A stretch of 64,000 nucleotides of DNA from Rhodococcus sovatensis (GTDB lineage: Bacteria; Actinomycetota; Actinomycetes; Mycobacteriales; Mycobacteriaceae): NCBI RefSeq assembly GCF_037327425.1, contig NZ_CP147846.1, positions 4,278,001 to 4,342,000 on the forward strand, in the 5' to 3' direction. The notes under the pieces are model-generated. The model saw only the letters and a list, made by a program, of their open reading frames with translations. It did no database searches and was not told the DNA's origin. The position numbers and the translations under genes were made by a program. Position 1 is the stretch's first letter. The number at the start of each line of letters is the position of its first letter. Shown here one piece after another: positions 31,206 to 39,737 of the stretch.

Positions 31206-33524
31206 TCAAGCCTGCGCAGTAGCGTCCTCGCGGTGCTTCGGTTGCGACTTCTGTAGCTTCGCGCCTTCGATGTCGACATCGGGAAGGATCTTGTCCAGCC
31301 ACTTCGGCAACCACCAGGCCTTGTCGCCGAGTAGAGCCATCACCGACGGGATGATGACCATGCGGACGATGAAGGCGTCGAAGAACACGGCCGCAGCCAA
31401 CGCGAATCCGATCGACTTGATGAACGAGTCGGGCTCGGCCATGAATGCCGCGAACACGGAGATCATGATGACCGCAGCGGACGTCACGACGCGTGCGCCG
31501 TACTTGAAGCCGTTCACGACTGCGTCCTTGGCGGCAGCGCCGTGCACGTACTCCTCACGCATTCGCGATACCAGGAAGACCTGGTAATCCATCGCGAGAC
31601 CGAAGACGACGCCGATGAGGAAGATCGGCATGAAGCTGACGATCGGCTGCGGATTGCTGATCAGTCCGAGTCCACCTTCCTGGAAGATGAACACGGTCGC
31701 ACCGAACGTGGCGAGCACGCTGAGCAGGAAGCCGATCGTCGCCGTCAAGGGCACGAGAATCGATCGGAACACCAGCATCAGCAGTACGAACGCCAGTCCG
31801 ACAACGACGGCCAGGTACGGCACGAGCGCGTCCTGCAGTCGCTCGGACACGTCGAGTTCGAGCGCAGTCTGGCCCGTCACGCCGTACGAGACGCCAGTGC
31901 TTTCTTTGACGCCGGACTCCGCGGCCCGCATGTTGGCAACGAGGTCTTTGGTGTCCTGACTGTTGGGACCACTGGACGGTGTGACGAGGATCTGCGCGGT
32001 GTCACCGGCTTCGTTGACAGCGATGATCTGCGCGTTGGCGACGTCGTCTTGTTCGTAGATCGCGTCGACGACCTGGCCGAACGCTGCGGTGCGATCGGCG
32101 TCGGCCACATCGGTGGCGTCGGCGATCGTCAGCAGCGGTCCGCTCTTGCCCGGCCCGAAGCCTTCCTGTTCGAGGTCGTAGGCCTTGCGAACGGACGTCG
32201 ACGGGTCCGACGTGGCGATACTCGGCAGCGCGAGCGACAGGCCGGTCGTCGGGCCTGCGATGACACCGAGAAGCACGATGCCGCCGATGAGGCCGATCGC
32301 TGGACGCTTGACCAAGAACCGCGCCCACCGCAGACCGTTGGTCGGCGCCGCGTTCGGATCCTCGGGGTCGGTGGTGTTGACGAATTTGAGCTTGCCGGCG
32401 AACGCCTTGCCCTTGTAGAGGCCGAGCATCGCAGGCAGGAACGTCAATGCGATGAGAACAGCAATCAGCACAGCGAAGCCTGCTGCCAAGCCCATCTGCG
32501 ACAGGAACGGAATCCCGACGACGCGGAGCGCGACGAGTGCAATCAGCACGGTTGCGCCCGCGAATACGACGGCCGAACCTGCGGTTCCGACGGACCGAGC
32601 GACCGCTTCCTCGCGGTCATCGGTGAGCGTCAGCTCGTGTCGATATCGAGCAAGAATGAACAGTGAATAGTCGATCGCGACGGCCAGGCCGATCATCACC
32701 GCGAGGACGGGTGTGAACGTCGAGAGGTCGAAGAAGCCGGACGCGGTGGTGATGGCGAGGCTACTGATGCCGATTCCGACGATCGCGGTGATCAGCGGAA
32801 GGCTCGCTGCGGCCGCAGATCCGAACATGATCAACAGAACGATCGCAGCCACGGCCAACCCGACGAGCTCAGATGTGCCACCGGGTGGAGCGGCGTCCTG
32901 CGCAACGCTTCCGCCGAGTTCGACGGTAAGACCCGCGTCGCGAGCCGGTTGAGCCGCATCGTCGAGGGACGTGCGCAGCGCATCGGTGACGTCGGCGGCC
33001 TCGACGGAAATGGGCACGCTCACAGTACCGATGTTGCCGTTCGGGCTCAGGGGCGAGAGCGCTGCAGCGTTCGCGGCGGCGACGTCGGGCGCCGTGCCGT
33101 CTTCTTCGGCGAGCTTGTTGTACTGATCGACGATGGCCGTGTTGCCTGCAACCGGATTGGCAAGCGGCTTCTGGCCATCGGGCTTCACCGATGGTGAGAC
33201 GTCGGGAATCTTGTCGATCTCGGCGATGGTGGCGTCGATCGCCGCGGTGTACGCGGGTGTGTCCAGGCTCTGGCCGTCAGGGGCGGCGAACACGTAGTTG
33301 GCCGAGACCGCGGTGAGCGGGTCCTCGGCGTTGCCGAATCGTTCGCTCTGCAGGTCGAGCGCCGACTGCGCGGGCGTCCCCGGAATGTTGAAAGAGTTGG
33401 CCGTCGGGCCGGAGAGCGTCGCCGCACCCACACCTGCCAGGACCAGGATTGCCAGCCACAGGGCTAGGACGATGCCTTTTCGCCGGAAGGCGAACTTTCC
33501 GATTCGATACAAATAGGTGGCCAC
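31206..33524 (-). CDS. MMPL family transporter (RND superfamily)
   Basis: 772 residues with about 12 TM segments in two halves, each with a large extracytoplasmic loop. The first block after TM1 carries GPTANSFNIPGTPAQSALDL; TM4 and TM10 regions read VMIGLAVAIDYSLFILARYR and GVVFGLAMDYQVFLVSRMRE, where the Asp-Tyr pair is the proton-relay site of MmpL proteins. It uses the proton gradient to export lipids or drugs. A tetR gene lies three bases upstream in the same operon. In mycolic-acid bacteria such proteins often move cell-envelope lipids. Confidence 0.92.
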   Translation of the reverse strand: MATYLYRIGKFAFRRKGIVLALWLAILVLAGVGAATLSGPTANSFNIPGTPAQSALDLQSERFGNAEDPLTAVSANYVFAAPDGQSLDTPAYTAAIDATIAEIDKIPDVSPSVKPDGQKPLANPVAGNTAIVDQYNKLAEEDGTAPDVAAANAAALSPLSPNGNIGTVSVPISVEAADVTDALRTSLDDAAQPARDAGLTVELGGSVAQDAAPPGGTSELVGLAVAAIVLLIMFGSAAAASLPLITAIVGIGISSLAITTASGFFDLSTFTPVLAVMIGLAVAIDYSLFILARYRHELTLTDDREEAVARSVGTAGSAVVFAGATVLIALVALRVVGIPFLSQMGLAAGFAVLIAVLIALTFLPAMLGLYKGKAFAGKLKFVNTTDPEDPNAAPTNGLRWARFLVKRPAIGLIGGIVLLGVIAGPTTGLSLALPSIATSDPSTSVRKAYDLEQEGFGPGKSGPLLTIADATDVADADRTAAFGQVVDAIYEQDDVANAQIIAVNEAGDTAQILVTPSSGPNSQDTKDLVANMRAAESGVKESTGVSYGVTGQTALELDVSERLQDALVPYLAVVVGLAFVLLMLVFRSILVPLTATIGFLLSVLATFGATVFIFQEGGLGLISNPQPIVSFMPIFLIGVVFGLAMDYQVFLVSRMREEYVHGAAAKDAVVNGFKYGARVVTSAAVIMISVFAAFMAEPDSFIKSIGFALAAAVFFDAFIVRMVIIPSVMALLGDKAWWLPKWLDKILPDVDIEGAKLQKSQPKHREDATAQA

Positions 33525-33527
33525 TGG

Positions 33528-34205
33528 TCAGCTCCTCGGTAAGTTTTCGGTTGGCCTGGTTTTCGGCGCACTGCTTTTCGGTTTGCTGCTTTTTTGTTCG
33601 CGCGGGTCGGGAAGTCCGGACTGCAGTTGGTCGAATGCGTCCTCGACGAGCTGTTTGGGTGAGCGATCTCCTGACGGGTTGTTGGTCCAGATCGTCAGAG
33701 CAGCCGTGACAGCACTGCCCGCAGCCACCTGCACGAGGTTCGGAAACAGGTCGGTGTCGATGTCGGTACCAGTCCGCTCGGCGATGGCCTCGCCGAGGAC
33801 ACGAGTCAGCGAGTGATGAACCTCGAGTTTGCGTGCCATGACGCCAGGGGTCGATTCGACGAGTTGTGCGACAACGAATGTCTCTGCGAGGTCGCGCTCC
33901 GGATCGGTAACGATCTGGACCGCCACGTGTCGCAGCGATGTCCAGATCGGCTCGTCGACGGGTCTGGCCCGCAGCATGTCGAACCACTCCAGCGCCGAGA
34001 CCTCGATGTGATGCAGAACTGCTTCTTCTTTGTTGGCGAAGTAGTTGTGGAAGGTCCGAGTGGAGACCCCCGCCTCGGCGGCGATGGCGTCGGCGGTGAC
34101 GGAATCGAGCCCACGGTCCTTGGCAAGCTTCACAGCAGCCTGCCCGAGCGCATCGCGCGTAGCAGCCTTCTTCAGATCACGAAGGCCTGACGGGTTGACG
34201 GTCAC
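33528..34205 (-). CDS. TetR family regulator of the mmpL operon
   Basis: About 225 residues from GTG 34205 (VTVNPSGLRDLKKAATRDAL). The HTH region reads VTADAIAAEAGVSTRTFHNYF. The C-terminal tail is basic and low-complexity (REQKSSKPKSSAPKTRPTEN), unlike most TetR proteins. The gene is three bases from mmpL in the same direction, so it is autoregulated with the transporter. Two palindromes at 34225-34258, just upstream of the start, are the likely operators. Confidence 0.88.
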   Translation of the reverse strand: MTVNPSGLRDLKKAATRDALGQAAVKLAKDRGLDSVTADAIAAEAGVSTRTFHNYFANKEEAVLHHIEVSALEWFDMLRARPVDEPIWTSLRHVAVQIVTDPERDLAETFVVAQLVESTPGVMARKLEVHHSLTRVLGEAIAERTGTDIDTDLFPNLVQVAAGSAVTAALTIWTNNPSGDRSPKQLVEDAFDQLQSGLPDPREQKSSKPKSSAPKTRPTENLPRS

Positions 34206-34224
34206 GCGCTCTACGCTACGGAAC

Positions 34225-34258
34225 TTGCAGAGTTCTGCAATGTTGCACGGTTGTGCAA
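34225..34258. promoter_or_regulatory. Tandem TetR operators of the tetR-mmpL operon
   Basis: TTGCAGA-GT-TCTGCAA (34225-34240) and TTGCAC-GGTT-GTGCAA (34243-34258) are two perfect inverted repeats 20-47 bases upstream of the tetR start. Both share TTGCA/TGCAA ends, as expected for two dimers of one repressor. Confidence 0.75.
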
Positions 34259-34307
34259 TCTTGTCGATTACGTCACACAATCGTCCCGACGGGGTGTCGG
34301 ATCACAC

Positions 34308-34763
34308 CTAGCGTCGGCTCCATGCCGCAGGATCGGCGGTCAACTCGGCGATGAAGGCCGGGATCTCATCGGCAACGATGTCTGCCAGCGACACACCCTC
34401 CAACACCGCCCTCATGTTGGCCCGCACCGCCAACCACACCAACTGCAGCGGTTCGGCCGGGCCGAGATAGTCGACATCCTCGGGCCGCCGACCCCGCACC
34501 GATGCGAGAGGCCCCTCTACAGCCCTGATCACGTCGGCGACGGAAATCTCCGCTGCAGGACGCGCGAGCCAGTAGCCGCCGTCGGGACCCCTGCGACTAC
34601 GCAGGAGATCCGCTCGGCGCAGATCGGAGAGAACAGATTCCAAGAATTTGTGCGGGATGTTCTGGGCGGCGGCGAGGGCTTCGGCTTTGCCTGGTGCATC
34701 ACCCGAAGCCGCGAGCTCGAGCAGAGTTCGCACGGCGTAGTCCGCCTTGGCGGTAATGTGCAC
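34308..34763 (-). CDS. Rrf2 family regulator without Fe-S cysteines
   Basis: 151 residues. The N terminus MHITAKADYAVRTLLELAAS and the winged helix (AQNIPHKFLESVLSDLRRAD, then LLRSRRGPDGGYWLARP) are typical of Rrf2 proteins. No cysteine occurs anywhere, so unlike IscR, NsrR or RsrR it cannot bind an Fe-S cluster and must sense something else. It is divergent from a dioxygenase gene with a strong dyad between them. Confidence 0.88.
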   Translation of the reverse strand: MHITAKADYAVRTLLELAASGDAPGKAEALAAAQNIPHKFLESVLSDLRRADLLRSRRGPDGGYWLARPAAEISVADVIRAVEGPLASVRGRRPEDVDYLGPAEPLQLVWLAVRANMRAVLEGVSLADIVADEIPAFIAELTADPAAWSRR

Positions 34764-34791
34764 AGCGTTCTCCTCCGACCGATATGGGCAC

Positions 34792-34822
34792 CCTAATTCC
34801 TACCATTTGAATAGGAAATAGG
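34792..34822. promoter_or_regulatory. Dyad operator between rrf2 and dioxygenase
   Basis: CCTAATTCCTA (34792-34802) and TAGGAAATAGG (34812-34822) are inverted copies matching at ten of eleven bases, separated by nine bases. The site is 29 bases upstream of the rrf2 start and 43 bases from the dioxygenase start, ideal for shared control by the Rrf2 protein. Confidence 0.7.
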
Positions 34823-34864
34823 CGAATCTCGCGCTGCGGAACTGCCGCCTCGGCACTAGCTTCT

Positions 34865-35731
34865 GTGCATGATCGATTACATGGCGCCTTCGGCGTGAAC
34901 GAGTACGGCGTCTTCGACGCTTCCGACACCGAAGCCATCGCGTGGTTCTACTCGATGCACGGGTACGCCGTCCTACGAAATCTTCTGACCGACGATCAGC
35001 AGGACGCAATGGAACGCGAGTGCGTCGACGCGCAGTCGAAAGTCGTCGCAGGCGAACTACCCAGCCGATACGGCTCGACGGTCTTCCTCGACGAGGTGGC
35101 GAAAGCCGACAAGTTCGCAAACTACGTCGAGTACATCAACGAACTGTCCCCCGCCGTTCGCTCCGCCGCCGAAGACCCGCAGCTGCTCCAGGTGCTGAGA
35201 GTCGTCCTGGGTGAGAAGATCTGGCTTCGAGACAGCGAACAATTCGGAGTCGTCTACCAGGACGCACGTCCCGGCAAGGAATCCGGCTACACCCGGATCG
35301 GCTGGCATTCGGATTGGCAGGCAAGCCCGAGTCTCGACGTCTGGCCCTCGACGGCATTCACGTTTCACATCGACGGCACGAGCCCGGCCAACGGATTCCT
35401 TCGCGTCGTCCCCGGCAGTCATCTATGGGCGACGCCCGCGCCGTACCGCAACATCAACGGCGTCACGGTTCCCGACACCGCTCGCCCCACCGGTGGGCGT
35501 TCCTCGATGACTCCACCCTTCCCGATGCCCCTCGGATTCGAGAAGATCCCCGGCCAGGTGGCCGTCTACGTGGAGCGAGGCGACGTCATCCTGCACGACG
35601 CGTATCTCTGGCACTCCGCCGCCCGCGCCACCGACGACAAGGCCACGCGCCGCCACGTCCGCGGCGGGTGGTTCGCGGGTACGGCGCCGGCGGTCGGGGT
35701 AGAAGAGTTCATCAAGAATGCCGCCCGCTGA
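34865..35731 (+). CDS. Phytanoyl-CoA dioxygenase family Fe(II)/2-oxoglutarate oxygenase
   Basis: 288 residues from GTG 34865 (GTG 34895 is an alternative). The facial triad is His148-x-Asp150 in GWHSDW and His250 in YLWHSAAR, with Arg254 as the probable 2-oxoglutarate salt bridge. The order GFLRVVPGSHLWA and VYVERGDVILHDAYLWH is typical of the PhyH family, which includes ectoine hydroxylase-like and lipid hydroxylating enzymes. It uses Fe(II), 2-oxoglutarate and O2; the substrate is unknown. The divergent Rrf2 regulator and shared dyad suggest dedicated control. Confidence 0.85.
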   Translation: MHDRLHGAFGVNEYGVFDASDTEAIAWFYSMHGYAVLRNLLTDDQQDAMERECVDAQSKVVAGELPSRYGSTVFLDEVAKADKFANYVEYINELSPAVRSAAEDPQLLQVLRVVLGEKIWLRDSEQFGVVYQDARPGKESGYTRIGWHSDWQASPSLDVWPSTAFTFHIDGTSPANGFLRVVPGSHLWATPAPYRNINGVTVPDTARPTGGRSSMTPPFPMPLGFEKIPGQVAVYVERGDVILHDAYLWHSAARATDDKATRRHVRGGWFAGTAPAVGVEEFIKNAAR

Positions 35732-35853
35732 CGGTGGGTGACCCCTTTCCCGGTGACCCAAACAGACTGTCACTACCCGGCAACCAACTGTGGCCCCAGA
35801 CACCCCTGGAGCGTTACACTTGAACCTCAGGTGTCACGCAGAGGAGTTGTCCG

Positions 35854-36762
35854 ATGGTCGAGTGGGTCGGTTCTGCCTGGAACACGCTTCCCGAACCTCT
35901 ACGAGATCCGGTGGCGCTGGCGATCCCCGCGTTCGCTCTGCTGCTGGCCATCGAATGGCTGGCCGCGATCAAGCTGGAGGAAGGGACGAAGGGCAGCTAC
36001 AAGGGTGCCGACGCCCGAGCGAGCCTCGGCATGGGAGTCGTATCCATCGCGACGACAACGGCATGGAAGACCCTCGCACTTTTCGGGTACACGGCCCTCT
36101 ATGTGTACGTCGCACCATGGCATCTCCCTGCCGACGCCTGGTACACGTGGGTGATCTTGATTCTCGGTGTCGACTTCCTCTTCTACGCGTACCACCGGCT
36201 CGCGCACCGAACTCGCATCATCTGGGCGACACATCAAGCCCACCACTCGAGCGAGTACTTCAACTTCAGCACCGCGCTGCGGCAGAAGTGGAACAACAGC
36301 GGCGAGATCATCATGTGGCTTCCGCTCCCACTACTGGGGATCCCCCCGTGGATGGTGTTCGTCGGATTCTCGATCAACCTCGTCTACCAGTTCTGGGTAC
36401 ACACCGAGCGTATCGACAAGCTCCCGCGCGCAATCGAATTCGTATTCAACACCCCGTCGCACCATCGGGTTCACCATGGACGTGATCCGCAGTACCTGGA
36501 CAAGAACTACGGCGGCATCTTCATCATCTGGGATCGAATCTTCGGTAGCTACGCGGACGAGATCGAACGCCCACACTACGGATTGACCAAGCCGGTCGAC
36601 ACCTACAACATTTGGACACTCCAGACACACGAATACCGCTCCATCGCAAGGGATGTAGCGGCATCGCGGTCGTGGCGTGAGCGGTGTGGATTCGTCCTTG
36701 GTCCACCGGGGTGGTCGCCGAGCGGAGAGCGAACGACGGAAACTACTCTTCGGTCAAGTTGA
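35854..36762 (+). CDS. Membrane sterol desaturase / fatty acid hydroxylase family protein
   Basis: 302 residues from ATG 35854, preceded by GAGGAG. The histidine boxes of the membrane di-iron family are complete: His114-x3-His118 (HRLAH), His127 and His130-His131 (HQAHH), His183, and His203-His204 with His207-His208 (HHRVHHG). About four TM segments flank them. It is an oxygen-dependent hydroxylase or desaturase of a lipid or carotenoid. Its last 20 bases overlap the convergent YceI gene. Confidence 0.88.
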   Translation: MVEWVGSAWNTLPEPLRDPVALAIPAFALLLAIEWLAAIKLEEGTKGSYKGADARASLGMGVVSIATTTAWKTLALFGYTALYVYVAPWHLPADAWYTWVILILGVDFLFYAYHRLAHRTRIIWATHQAHHSSEYFNFSTALRQKWNNSGEIIMWLPLPLLGIPPWMVFVGFSINLVYQFWVHTERIDKLPRAIEFVFNTPSHHRVHHGRDPQYLDKNYGGIFIIWDRIFGSYADEIERPHYGLTKPVDTYNIWTLQTHEYRSIARDVAASRSWRERCGFVLGPPGWSPSGERTTETTLRSS

Positions 36763-37435
36763 TCAGGAAGTCGACGGATCCGGAGCCCTCGACCGTGACG
36801 AATCCGAGCGACGGCGGCTCGATTCCGAAGTCCGACCACGTTGTGGGGATGCTTCCCGACGCAATCAGGGTGTCACCGGACTGCAGGACCTCGATCTCGA
36901 CCGACACCGGGCGCGTCTGATCCTTGAGCGTGAGAGTGCCCTCTGCCGTCACCGTTGTCGTCGTCCCGTCCTTCGGAAGCGAGGACAGGTCGACGGGCGA
37001 GTCGAAGGTGAAGGTCGCGGTCGGGTATGTCGCAGTGTCGAAGATGTTGCCGCGGAACTGACTGTCGCGACGGTCACTGTCGGTGGTGATCGAGTTGGTC
37101 TGCACCGTGACTTCGCCTGCGGTAAGCGAGTTGCCCTCGATGGTGACCTCACCGCTGACATCCGCCGTCGTCCCGACGACCGTGACGTCGGCGCCATTGA
37201 GAACCTCGGCGACGGTGTATCCCGCCGCAGTCATGTTCGACGCATCTCCCTCGGCGATGGTCCAAGTGCCGTCGATGTCGTCGGTCGATGCCGCCTGCGC
37301 TCCCGAGGTGGACACCGTTGCCGCAGGTGCGTCACTGTCGGCGATGAACTTTCCGTAGGCCCAAGGCCCGACCGTAACTCCCAGTGCCACCAGCACGACG
37401 ACGATTGCGCCGACTGTCCACCATTTCCTTGTCAT
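36743..37435 (-). CDS. Membrane-anchored YceI family protein
   Basis: 230 residues from ATG 37435. An N-terminal TM anchor (WWTVGAIVVVLVALGVTVGP) is followed by a YceI lipocalin-like domain: DGTWTIAEG, then DVSGEVTIEG, RDSQFRGNIFDTATYPTATF and LTLKDQTRPVSVEIEV. YceI proteins bind isoprenoid-type lipids in a beta-barrel; here it would sit on the outer face of the membrane. Upstream in-frame ATGs exist to 37564 but would put charged sequence before the TM helix. It is convergent with the hydroxylase, so a lipid link is possible. Confidence 0.85.
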   Translation of the reverse strand: MTRKWWTVGAIVVVLVALGVTVGPWAYGKFIADSDAPAATVSTSGAQAASTDDIDGTWTIAEGDASNMTAAGYTVAEVLNGADVTVVGTTADVSGEVTIEGNSLTAGEVTVQTNSITTDSDRRDSQFRGNIFDTATYPTATFTFDSPVDLSSLPKDGTTTTVTAEGTLTLKDQTRPVSVEIEVLQSGDTLIASGSIPTTWSDFGIEPPSLGFVTVEGSGSVDFLINLTEE

Positions 37436-37577
37436 GCCCGCCAATGCTAGTTGCACCTTCAAGTCCATGCAGGATTCAGCTCCTGGCATTTTGCTGAGAG
37501 ATTTGTCCGCCGAATTGCATGCACACGACAGTCGCCGAACTGGAATGATCACTTGACCTGACAAGGCGGTGAGGCCG

Positions 37578-38228
37578 ATGCCCCAAGAAGTTCATTTACT
37601 CGACGTGGCCGTCGGCGTGGTCGCCACAGCTGCAGGCACTGCCCGCGCACTCACACGAATCCCCGGCCTCGGGTCCCCACTGCGTGCATTGGCCGCGCGC
37701 GGCGAACGAACCATCGCGACGGCAACCGTCGTCGCCGACGCATTGTTGCGCGCAATCGTCGTGAAGATCGTTGCCGCTGCACTCGAGGAAATCGACTTGA
37801 CGCGTCTGATCCGGGACAACGTCGATATCGACGCCATCATCGAGGGCGTCGACTTGAACCGGGCTGTCGAGCGAGTCGACCTCGACAAAGCTGTCGCCCG
37901 AGTAGATCTGGACGCTGCAGTCCGCCGCGTCGACATCGACGCCGTCATCAGGCGAGTCGACCTCGATGCGGTCGTGGACACCGTCGACCTCGACCGCCAG
38001 GTGTCCAGAGTCGACCTCGACACCGCCATCTCACGTGTCGACCTGATCGCACTCGCGAACTTCGTCATCGACGGCGTCGACCTCCCTGACATCATCAGAG
38101 ACTCGACAGGTTCGCTGTCCGCCGAGGCGGTTCGAGGAGTCAGAAGTCAGGGCATGCAGGCAGACGACGCGGTGTCCCATTTCGTCGGGAGGCTCTTCGG
38201 CCGCGAACCGGGTCCGGCGTCGACGTGA
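37578..38228 (+). CDS. Nonapeptide-repeat (VDLDxAVxR) protein of unknown function
   Basis: 216 residues from ATG 37578 (GAGG is close upstream). After a hydrophobic N-terminal region (VAVGVVATAAGTARALTRI) comes a run of at least eight consecutive nine-residue units with the consensus V-D-[LI]-[DN]-x-[AVI]-[VI]-x-[RG], for example VDLNRAVER, VDLDKAVAR, VDLDAAVRR, VDIDAVIRR, from about residue 80 to 150. The regular Asp-Leu-Asp and Arg positions suggest a solenoid with salt-bridge ladders or an acidic/basic coiled array. I know of similar repeats only as hypothetical actinobacterial proteins. It overlaps the next gene (RDD) by four bases and heads a five-gene operon. Confidence 0.8.
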   Translation: MPQEVHLLDVAVGVVATAAGTARALTRIPGLGSPLRALAARGERTIATATVVADALLRAIVVKIVAAALEEIDLTRLIRDNVDIDAIIEGVDLNRAVERVDLDKAVARVDLDAAVRRVDIDAVIRRVDLDAVVDTVDLDRQVSRVDLDTAISRVDLIALANFVIDGVDLPDIIRDSTGSLSAEAVRGVRSQGMQADDAVSHFVGRLFGREPGPAST

Positions 38229-38722
38229 GAAATCCCCACCCGGAAAAGATGCTGCCCGACGAGTTGCGTCCTGCCGGAATCATCACCCGAGGCGCCGCAG
38301 CCGTCATCGACTTGCTCGTCGTCTGCGCACTGATGGGCTCCGCCTACGTCGGATCCATGTTTCTCCAGTTGCTGTTCGATCCAGGATCGTTCAGCTTCGA
38401 ATCCCCCGCTGTGAAGCTGTCCGTGTCGGTCCTGATCGGACTGTCGATGCTCTATCTCACCGTGTGCTGGGCGAGCTCCGGCCGTACCGTCGGCGCGATC
38501 ATGATGGGTATTCGGCTGGTCACTCCACGGCACGGCCTTGTGCGGTGGCCCCTCGCGGCGCTGCGCGCGTTCCTGTGCGTCCTGTTCGCGTTCGGCCTGT
38601 TGTGGGTTGCGGTTGATCGACGGCGGAGGTCGCTACAGGACATTGTCCTGCGGACTGCGGTGGTGTACGACTGGCAGCCGAACACTCCGCTGATCGACCC
38701 ACACACCACTGCTGGACAATAG
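38225..38722 (+). CDS. RDD family membrane protein
   Basis: 165 residues from GTG 38225, overlapping the previous stop. The family signature is clear: an Arg near the start of TM1 (RPAGIITRGAAAVIDLLVVC), two to three TM segments, and the C-terminal region SSGRTVGAIMMGIRLVTPRHG followed by RRRSLQDIVLRTAVVYDW with conserved Asp. RDD proteins are small membrane proteins of uncertain function, some linked to ion homeostasis. Coupling to the repeat protein suggests that the two act together at the membrane. Confidence 0.85.
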   Translation: MRNPHPEKMLPDELRPAGIITRGAAAVIDLLVVCALMGSAYVGSMFLQLLFDPGSFSFESPAVKLSVSVLIGLSMLYLTVCWASSGRTVGAIMMGIRLVTPRHGLVRWPLAALRAFLCVLFAFGLLWVAVDRRRRSLQDIVLRTAVVYDWQPNTPLIDPHTTAGQ

Positions 38723-38726
38723 GTAC

Positions 38727-39737
38727 ATGGACCCGATCCAAGCTCTCCGCGAGATCGCCTACTGGCTCGAGCGTTCACGCGCGGACACCCACCGCGTCAA
38801 GGCGTATCGACGGGCTGCCGATGTGGTCGAATCCCTCAGCGAGACAGCACGATCCGAACGGCAACGCACAGACTCCTGGTCTGCACTGCCTGGAATCGGC
38901 GCCAAGACTTCACTGATCATCCGGCAGGCGCTCGCCGGAGATGTGCCCGAGTACCTCGTCGAGAAGCGTGACGAGGCCCAACCGATCGGCGAGAACGACC
39001 TTCGATCCGCGCTGAGAGGTGACCTACATACGCACTCCAACTGGTCCGACGGCGGCAGTCCCATCGACGAGATGATGCGTACTGCCAAGCGCCTCGGCCA
39101 CGAGTACTGCGCGCTCACCGACCACTCCCCCAGGCTGACGGTGGCCAACGGTCTGACCGCCGAACGTCTGCGTCGGCAACTCGACGTGATCGCCGAGCTC
39201 AACGAGCAACTCGCACCGTTCCGGATCCTTACCGGCATCGAGGTCGACATCCTCGACGACGGTTCTCTCGATCAAGACGAAGGGCTCCTGGCCGAGCTGG
39301 ATGTCGTTGTGGCGAGCGTGCATTCGAATCTTCGAGCCGACTCGGACACGATGACGCGAAGAATGGTCAAAGCCGTGGCGAACCCACACGTGGATGTGCT
39401 CGGCCACTGCACGGGCCGGCTCGTCGAGGGAGGACGGGGAACAAGACCGGAATCGAAGTTCGACGCCGAGGTGGTATTCGAAGGCTGCACACAGTTCGGC
39501 ACGGCCGTCGAGATCAACTCCCGGCCGGAACGCCAGGATCCGCCGGAGCGTCTGATCGACATCGCGCTCGAGCGCGGCTGCCTGTTCGCCATCGATACCG
39601 ACGCCCATGCCCCTGGCCAATTGGACTGGCAGGGGTACGGCTGCCTTCGCGCGGAGGACCGCGGGGTCCCGGCCGACCGTGTCATCAACACCTGGTCCAT
39701 GACGGATCTTCTCGCCTGGACGGGTGGCGATCGGTGA
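38727..39737 (+). CDS. HhH-PHP protein (PolX C-terminal-like, no polymerase domain)
   Basis: 336 residues. The N-terminal 80 residues hold a helix-hairpin-helix region (WSALPGIGAKTSLIIRQALA). From about residue 98 a PHP phosphoesterase domain follows with metal ligands His101, His103, Asp108 (DLHTHSNWSDGG) and His133 (LTDHSPR), then EVDILDDG, VVASVHSN, LGHCTGR and FAIDTDAHAP near the C terminus. This is the layout of the C-terminal two-thirds of bacterial family X DNA polymerases without the nucleotidyltransferase, so it may be a 3'-phosphatase or exonuclease. It overlaps the following gene by four bases. Confidence 0.85.
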   Translation: MDPIQALREIAYWLERSRADTHRVKAYRRAADVVESLSETARSERQRTDSWSALPGIGAKTSLIIRQALAGDVPEYLVEKRDEAQPIGENDLRSALRGDLHTHSNWSDGGSPIDEMMRTAKRLGHEYCALTDHSPRLTVANGLTAERLRRQLDVIAELNEQLAPFRILTGIEVDILDDGSLDQDEGLLAELDVVVASVHSNLRADSDTMTRRMVKAVANPHVDVLGHCTGRLVEGGRGTRPESKFDAEVVFEGCTQFGTAVEINSRPERQDPPERLIDIALERGCLFAIDTDAHAPGQLDWQGYGCLRAEDRGVPADRVINTWSMTDLLAWTGGDR

